A stretch of 7,820 nt of DNA, taken from contig CAJYHD010000430.1 of the NCBI GenBank assembly GCA_913773715.1, positions 1 to 7,820 of the forward strand. Reading direction: 5' to 3'. The stretch's first letter is position 1. Each line of letters starts with the position of its first letter. The notes beneath the pieces are model-generated. The model saw only the letters and a list, made by a program, of their open reading frames with translations, searched no databases and had not been told where the DNA came from. This DNA is from an uncultured Sphingobium sp. Lineage in GTDB: Bacteria > Pseudomonadota > Alphaproteobacteria > Sphingomonadales > Sphingomonadaceae. Position numbers and translations under genes: made by a program. Of the stretch, positions 5,655 to 7,820 are shown in pieces.

Positions 5655-5683
5655 AGCCAAGGAATGGATGGAGGATTGAAAAG

Positions 5684-6370
5684 GTGTCTGACCTCGAAGC
5701 AGAAAAGGCACTCGCAGCCAAAAGGGCGGTCGATGAAATCCAGGATGGCATGCTTGTCGGGTTAGGGAGCGGCAGCACGGCGAATTACGTGGTGAAGTAT
5801 CTCGGAAAGCGAGTTGCTGCCGGGCTCCGCATCACGGCTGTCCCCACCTCGCGCATGACCGAGGTTCTGGCCCGCGAACTGGCCGTACCGCTAGTTGCCG
5901 CCGGAGGTCTCAGCTCGGTCGACCTTACGATCGACGGCGCCGACGAGATCGATCACAGCCTGCAGGCAATCAAGGGCGGTGGGGGCGCGTTGCTGAGGGA
6001 AAAGGTTGTTGCTGCGGCATCTGCTCGCGTCATAGCCGTGGTCGACTCCAGCAAGGTCGTAAGGCAGCTCGGCCGCTTTCCGCTTCCCGTCGAAGTTTTC
6101 CCGTTTGCCACTGAGTTCGTTGGCGCGCGCCTTGCCGACCTCGGCGTTCCGGTGTCCCTCCGATTGCAGAACGACGATCCGCTTTTGACAGATCAGGGCA
6201 ATCACATCCTAGATGTGGCCTTCGGGGTCATCACAGACCCGCAGCAGACCGCGCTTGCGATCGCAGCCATTCCGGGTGTCGCCGCGCACGGCCTGTTCCT
6301 CTCTGAGGTCGATACGGTCATCGTTGGGCGCGATGATGCGGTTGACGTTAGACACGCGGATCGATCGTGA
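5684..6370 (+). CDS. rpiA: Ribose-5-phosphate isomerase A
   Basis: The 228-residue cytosolic enzyme interconverts ribose 5-phosphate and ribulose 5-phosphate in the pentose phosphate pathway. Diagnostic motifs are GLGSGSTA (26-33), DGADEID (84-90), KGGGGALLREK (97-107) and the C-terminal VDTVIVG. By alignment with the E. coli enzyme, Asp84, Asp87, Lys97 and Glu106 are the active-site residues, all present. The GTG at 5684 is preceded by GGAGG at a 9-bp spacing and gives the usual RpiA length; the frame is open from 5552, but that extension has no family match. The gene diverges from gap across operator copy 4, so the two carbon-flux enzymes appear co-regulated. The first gene after it, marR2, has its own promoter. 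Confidence 0.95.
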   Translation: MSDLEAEKALAAKRAVDEIQDGMLVGLGSGSTANYVVKYLGKRVAAGLRITAVPTSRMTEVLARELAVPLVAAGGLSSVDLTIDGADEIDHSLQAIKGGGGALLREKVVAAASARVIAVVDSSKVVRQLGRFPLPVEVFPFATEFVGARLADLGVPVSLRLQNDDPLLTDQGNHILDVAFGVITDPQQTALAIAAIPGVAAHGLFLSEVDTVIVGRDDAVDVRHADRS

Positions 6371-6597
6371 TCCCAGTACTGCGGATTGAAGCTTTCGCCC
6401 CCAGCGCTGCGTCCTCGATAAACCTAAGGCGGGCAAGAGGCCGGGCTTCTCTCAAGCCGCCATAGCCGCAGCGTATCGAGCGGCATGGCAGCTTGCCGCA
6501 AACTACGACAGATGAAAAATCGGATGCGGTGCCCTAAACTACTGACTTCACGCGACTTCCCGTTGTTCCAACCTGCCGGATCGATACGCACCGAAGC
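6371..6597. other. rpiA-marR2 intergenic region
   Basis: About 230 bp without a recognised gene. A small stem, GGCTT (6444-6448) with AAGCC (6454-6458), is too weak and lacks a T-run, so I do not call a terminator. The marR2 promoter and operator copy 5 begin at its right end. Confidence 0.5.
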
Positions 6598-6626
6598 TTG
6601 CTGTCTATGCGTCGCGCACATATACC
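6598..6626 (+). promoter_or_regulatory. Predicted marR2 promoter
   Basis: TTGCTG (6598-6603) and TATACC (6621-6626) are separated by 17 bp, with the operator exactly filling the spacer. Transcription would start at about 6632-6634, essentially at the marR2 ATG, so the mRNA could be leaderless or nearly so. Confidence 0.45.
6606..6620. promoter_or_regulatory. Operator copy 5: TATGCG-TCG-CGCACA palindrome (one mismatch)
   Basis: The core TGCG-TCG-CGCA is perfectly symmetric, and one outer base departs from the consensus (CGCACA for CGCATA). Like copy 2 it is preceded by TGTC and followed by ATATACC, two bases further out. It ends 13 bp before the marR2 ATG, suggesting autoregulation or cross-regulation. 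Confidence 0.7.
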
Positions 6627-6633
6627 AGGACGG

Positions 6634-7158
6634 ATGGATGAACCTCGAGACCGTAACGTTTTCGGGGCGTTTGCACTTATGATCAGCGACGACATCGTTC
6701 GCGCTAGTTCATCGCGGGCGCCGGAAGAAGGACCAGCCGCGTCAGCGCTAGCGCTGCTCGCGCACCAGCCTGGGCTTTCGGTAAGAATGCTGGCGGTCGG
6801 CGTGGGCTTGTCGCACGCAGGGACGGTCCGCCTTGCCGATCGCCTCACTGCCGAAGGACTGATCGAAAGCCGGGCGACCTCGACTGACGGCCGCGTCCGT
6901 TCCCTGCACCTGACGTCGGCCGGTCAGGAGGCGAGTGCTGCGGTCCTGTCCGCACGAGATAAGGTCATCGGAGAGGGTCTGTCGATCCTCAACAAAGGCG
7001 AGATGAAGTTCCTAGCCGACATTGCCGAGCGCGTCCTTCGTGCCCGCTTGGAGAACCTCGAGCACTCCTACCGCATCTGCCGCCTGTGCTGCTACGAAGG
7101 TTGCACCAATTGTCCTGTCGACGCGGAGCTTCATGAGCGGGGGCAGGACCGCGAATGA
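6634..7158 (+). CDS. MarR-family winged-helix regulator with C-terminal cysteine cluster (MarR2)
   Basis: This 174-residue paralogue of MarR1 has LLAHQPGLSVRMLAVGVGLS (41-60), the recognition helix LSHAGTVRLADRL, and a wing with D.R.....LT (TDGRVRSLHLT, 84-94). The C-terminus has Cys149, 152, 157 and 160 as CxxC-x4-CxxCP, plus an extra Cys153, and ends in an acidic tail absent from MarR1. The LSHAGTVR stretch is identical in both proteins, arguing for shared operator recognition. I chose the ATG at 6634 because the N-terminus MDEPRDRNVFGA then aligns with MarR1; upstream codons overlap the operator. AGGA sits only 3 bp before this ATG, so initiation may be leaderless. Neighbours are rpiA upstream (same strand) and a convergent ZIP transporter gene. 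Confidence 0.88.
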   Translation: MDEPRDRNVFGAFALMISDDIVRASSSRAPEEGPAASALALLAHQPGLSVRMLAVGVGLSHAGTVRLADRLTAEGLIESRATSTDGRVRSLHLTSAGQEASAAVLSARDKVIGEGLSILNKGEMKFLADIAERVLRARLENLEHSYRICRLCCYEGCTNCPVDAELHERGQDRE

Positions 7159-7188
7159 CGGTCGCACCGGTGATCTGGAAGTGCGGGC

Positions 7189-7820
7189 TCAATGCTGCGC
7201 GATCAAGTAGGCGGCTAGGAAGCCGAGGACCGTAATCAGCCCGATGAACGGAGGCGCATTTTCGAAGGCCTCCGGGATCATGGCTTCGGCGAGCATGGCC
7301 AGTACGGCACCAGCCGCGAATAGGAGGATGGCAGGCTCCTGCGCCGATGCTGATCCGAGCAGGAAGTTTCCGGCACCTGCAGCGATCGCGATTATGAGCG
7401 GAATCCCGATCCATATCGTGTAGATGTATGTGCGAGACCGACCGGCCAGTTTCATGCCTGAGGTGCTCGAGAGGCCCTGGGGCACGTTAGCCAGAAAAAA
7501 GCCTACGATCACGGCCAGGCTGATCGCGCCGCCCCCGGCGACCGACATTCCGATTACCAGGGCCTCAGGGATGCCGTCGAGTACGCTGCCCACGGCGATC
7601 GCAGCTCCACTGCCATGATGCTCCGCTTCGTTGGGTTGCTCGACGCACTCGCCACAACGCTTTCTGTCCCTGGCCCCGCGCCTGGCTAGGTACCAGTTTA
7701 TGCCGCTGAAGATCGCCGCACCTGCTGGCAAGGCCAAGGTCGGCCATGTAGCTGCCCCGGCCGCATGTGGTCGAACGACAAGCTCGGTGGCGATGACGGC
7801 AAACAAGACACCGCCCCCGA
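7189..7820 (-). CDS. ZIP-family metal transporter, C-terminal part (start beyond window)
   Basis: The visible 209 residues form a polytopic membrane protein. A ZIP core motif is clear in IAVGSVLDGIPEALVIGMSV, corresponding to the metal-binding helix with D..PE, followed by FFLANVPQGLSSTSGM for the next helix. ZIP proteins move Zn, Fe or Mn into the cytosol. A variable loop before the core contains CGEC and a His pair (EAEHHGSG), a typical metal-binding loop. In the second core motif the usual PE is PQ, replacing an acidic metal ligand found in many members. The frame is open to the window edge, so the N-terminal helices, start and promoter are missing. It converges with marR2, 30 bp between stops, with no strong terminator seen. 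Confidence 0.85.
   Translation of the reverse strand, partial: GGGVLFAVIATELVVRPHAAGAATWPTLALPAGAAIFSGINWYLARRGARDRKRCGECVEQPNEAEHHGSGAAIAVGSVLDGIPEALVIGMSVAGGGAISLAVIVGFFLANVPQGLSSTSGMKLAGRSRTYIYTIWIGIPLIIAIAAGAGNFLLGSASAQEPAILLFAAGAVLAMLAEAMIPEAFENAPPFIGLITVLGFLAAYLIAQH

Noticed and set aside
5552..5683. N-terminal extension of the rpiA frame
   Set aside because: The 44 extra residues match no RpiA feature, and a well-placed GGAGG precedes the GTG at 5684.
6444..6458. Possible terminator after rpiA
   Set aside because: Only a 5-bp stem with no T-run; not convincing.
1421..6620. The five palindromes as a CRISPR array or mobile repeat
   Set aside because: Spacing is irregular (from 181 bp to over 2.6 kb), copies are only about 15-20 bp, and each sits at a promoter, which fits operators and not an array or transposon end.
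6485..6682. Small open frame between rpiA and marR2
   Set aside because: No family resemblance or good ribosome-binding site, and it overlaps the marR2 promoter and start.

Overview
The base composition is GC-rich, genes are tightly packed on both strands, and GTG/TTG starts are used. The type I GAPDH and RpiA sequences look most like those of an alphaproteobacterium, but no rRNA or tRNA gene is present to fix the taxon. The window reads as a small accessory redox/carbon gene cluster whose left edge has been damaged by an insertion sequence.

Layout. (1) Positions 1-1014 hold one end of an IS66-family element on the minus strand: terminal repeat, tnpA, tnpB and the first 39 codons of tnpC, which runs off the window. 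(2) This element has inserted into a DUF417 (YkgB/RclC-like) membrane-protein gene. The gene's first 83 codons survive at 1014-1262, and the TAA at the IS tip now ends it. (3) A 480-bp divergent intergenic region (1263-1741) leads to a plus-strand YeeE/YedE-family membrane protein (1742-2698). (4) A minus-strand operon follows: marR1 (4228-3716), an intact DUF417 gene (3667-3182) and a DUF6314 gene (3132-2695). (5) A GAPDH gene (5431-4421, minus) and rpiA (5684-6370, plus) diverge from a shared promoter region. (6) marR2 (6634-7158, plus) converges with a ZIP-type metal transporter gene (minus) that leaves the right edge.

The main discovery candidate is a shared control element. A 15-bp palindrome, TATGCG-N3-CGCATA, occurs five times (1421, 1602, 4249, 5528, 6606), always in a promoter region: before the broken DUF417 gene, before yeeE, before marR1, between gap and rpiA, and before marR2. 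At four of the five sites it overlaps or lies inside a recognisable -35/-10 pair. The two MarR-family proteins share the recognition-helix residues LSHAGTVR and a C-terminal CxxC-x4-CxxCP cysteine cluster, so they are the obvious ligands.

Interpretation (inference). This looks like a MarR-controlled, thiol- or metal-sensing regulon. It joins a reactive-chlorine-type membrane protein family (DUF417), a YeeE/YedE-type (sulfur-transport) protein and dedicated copies of GAPDH and ribose-5-phosphate isomerase. The GAPDH has Val where the usual second active-site Cys stands. The combination would suit rerouting of carbon flux and thiol protection during oxidant or electrophile stress. The inducer and the physiological role cannot be read from the sequence.
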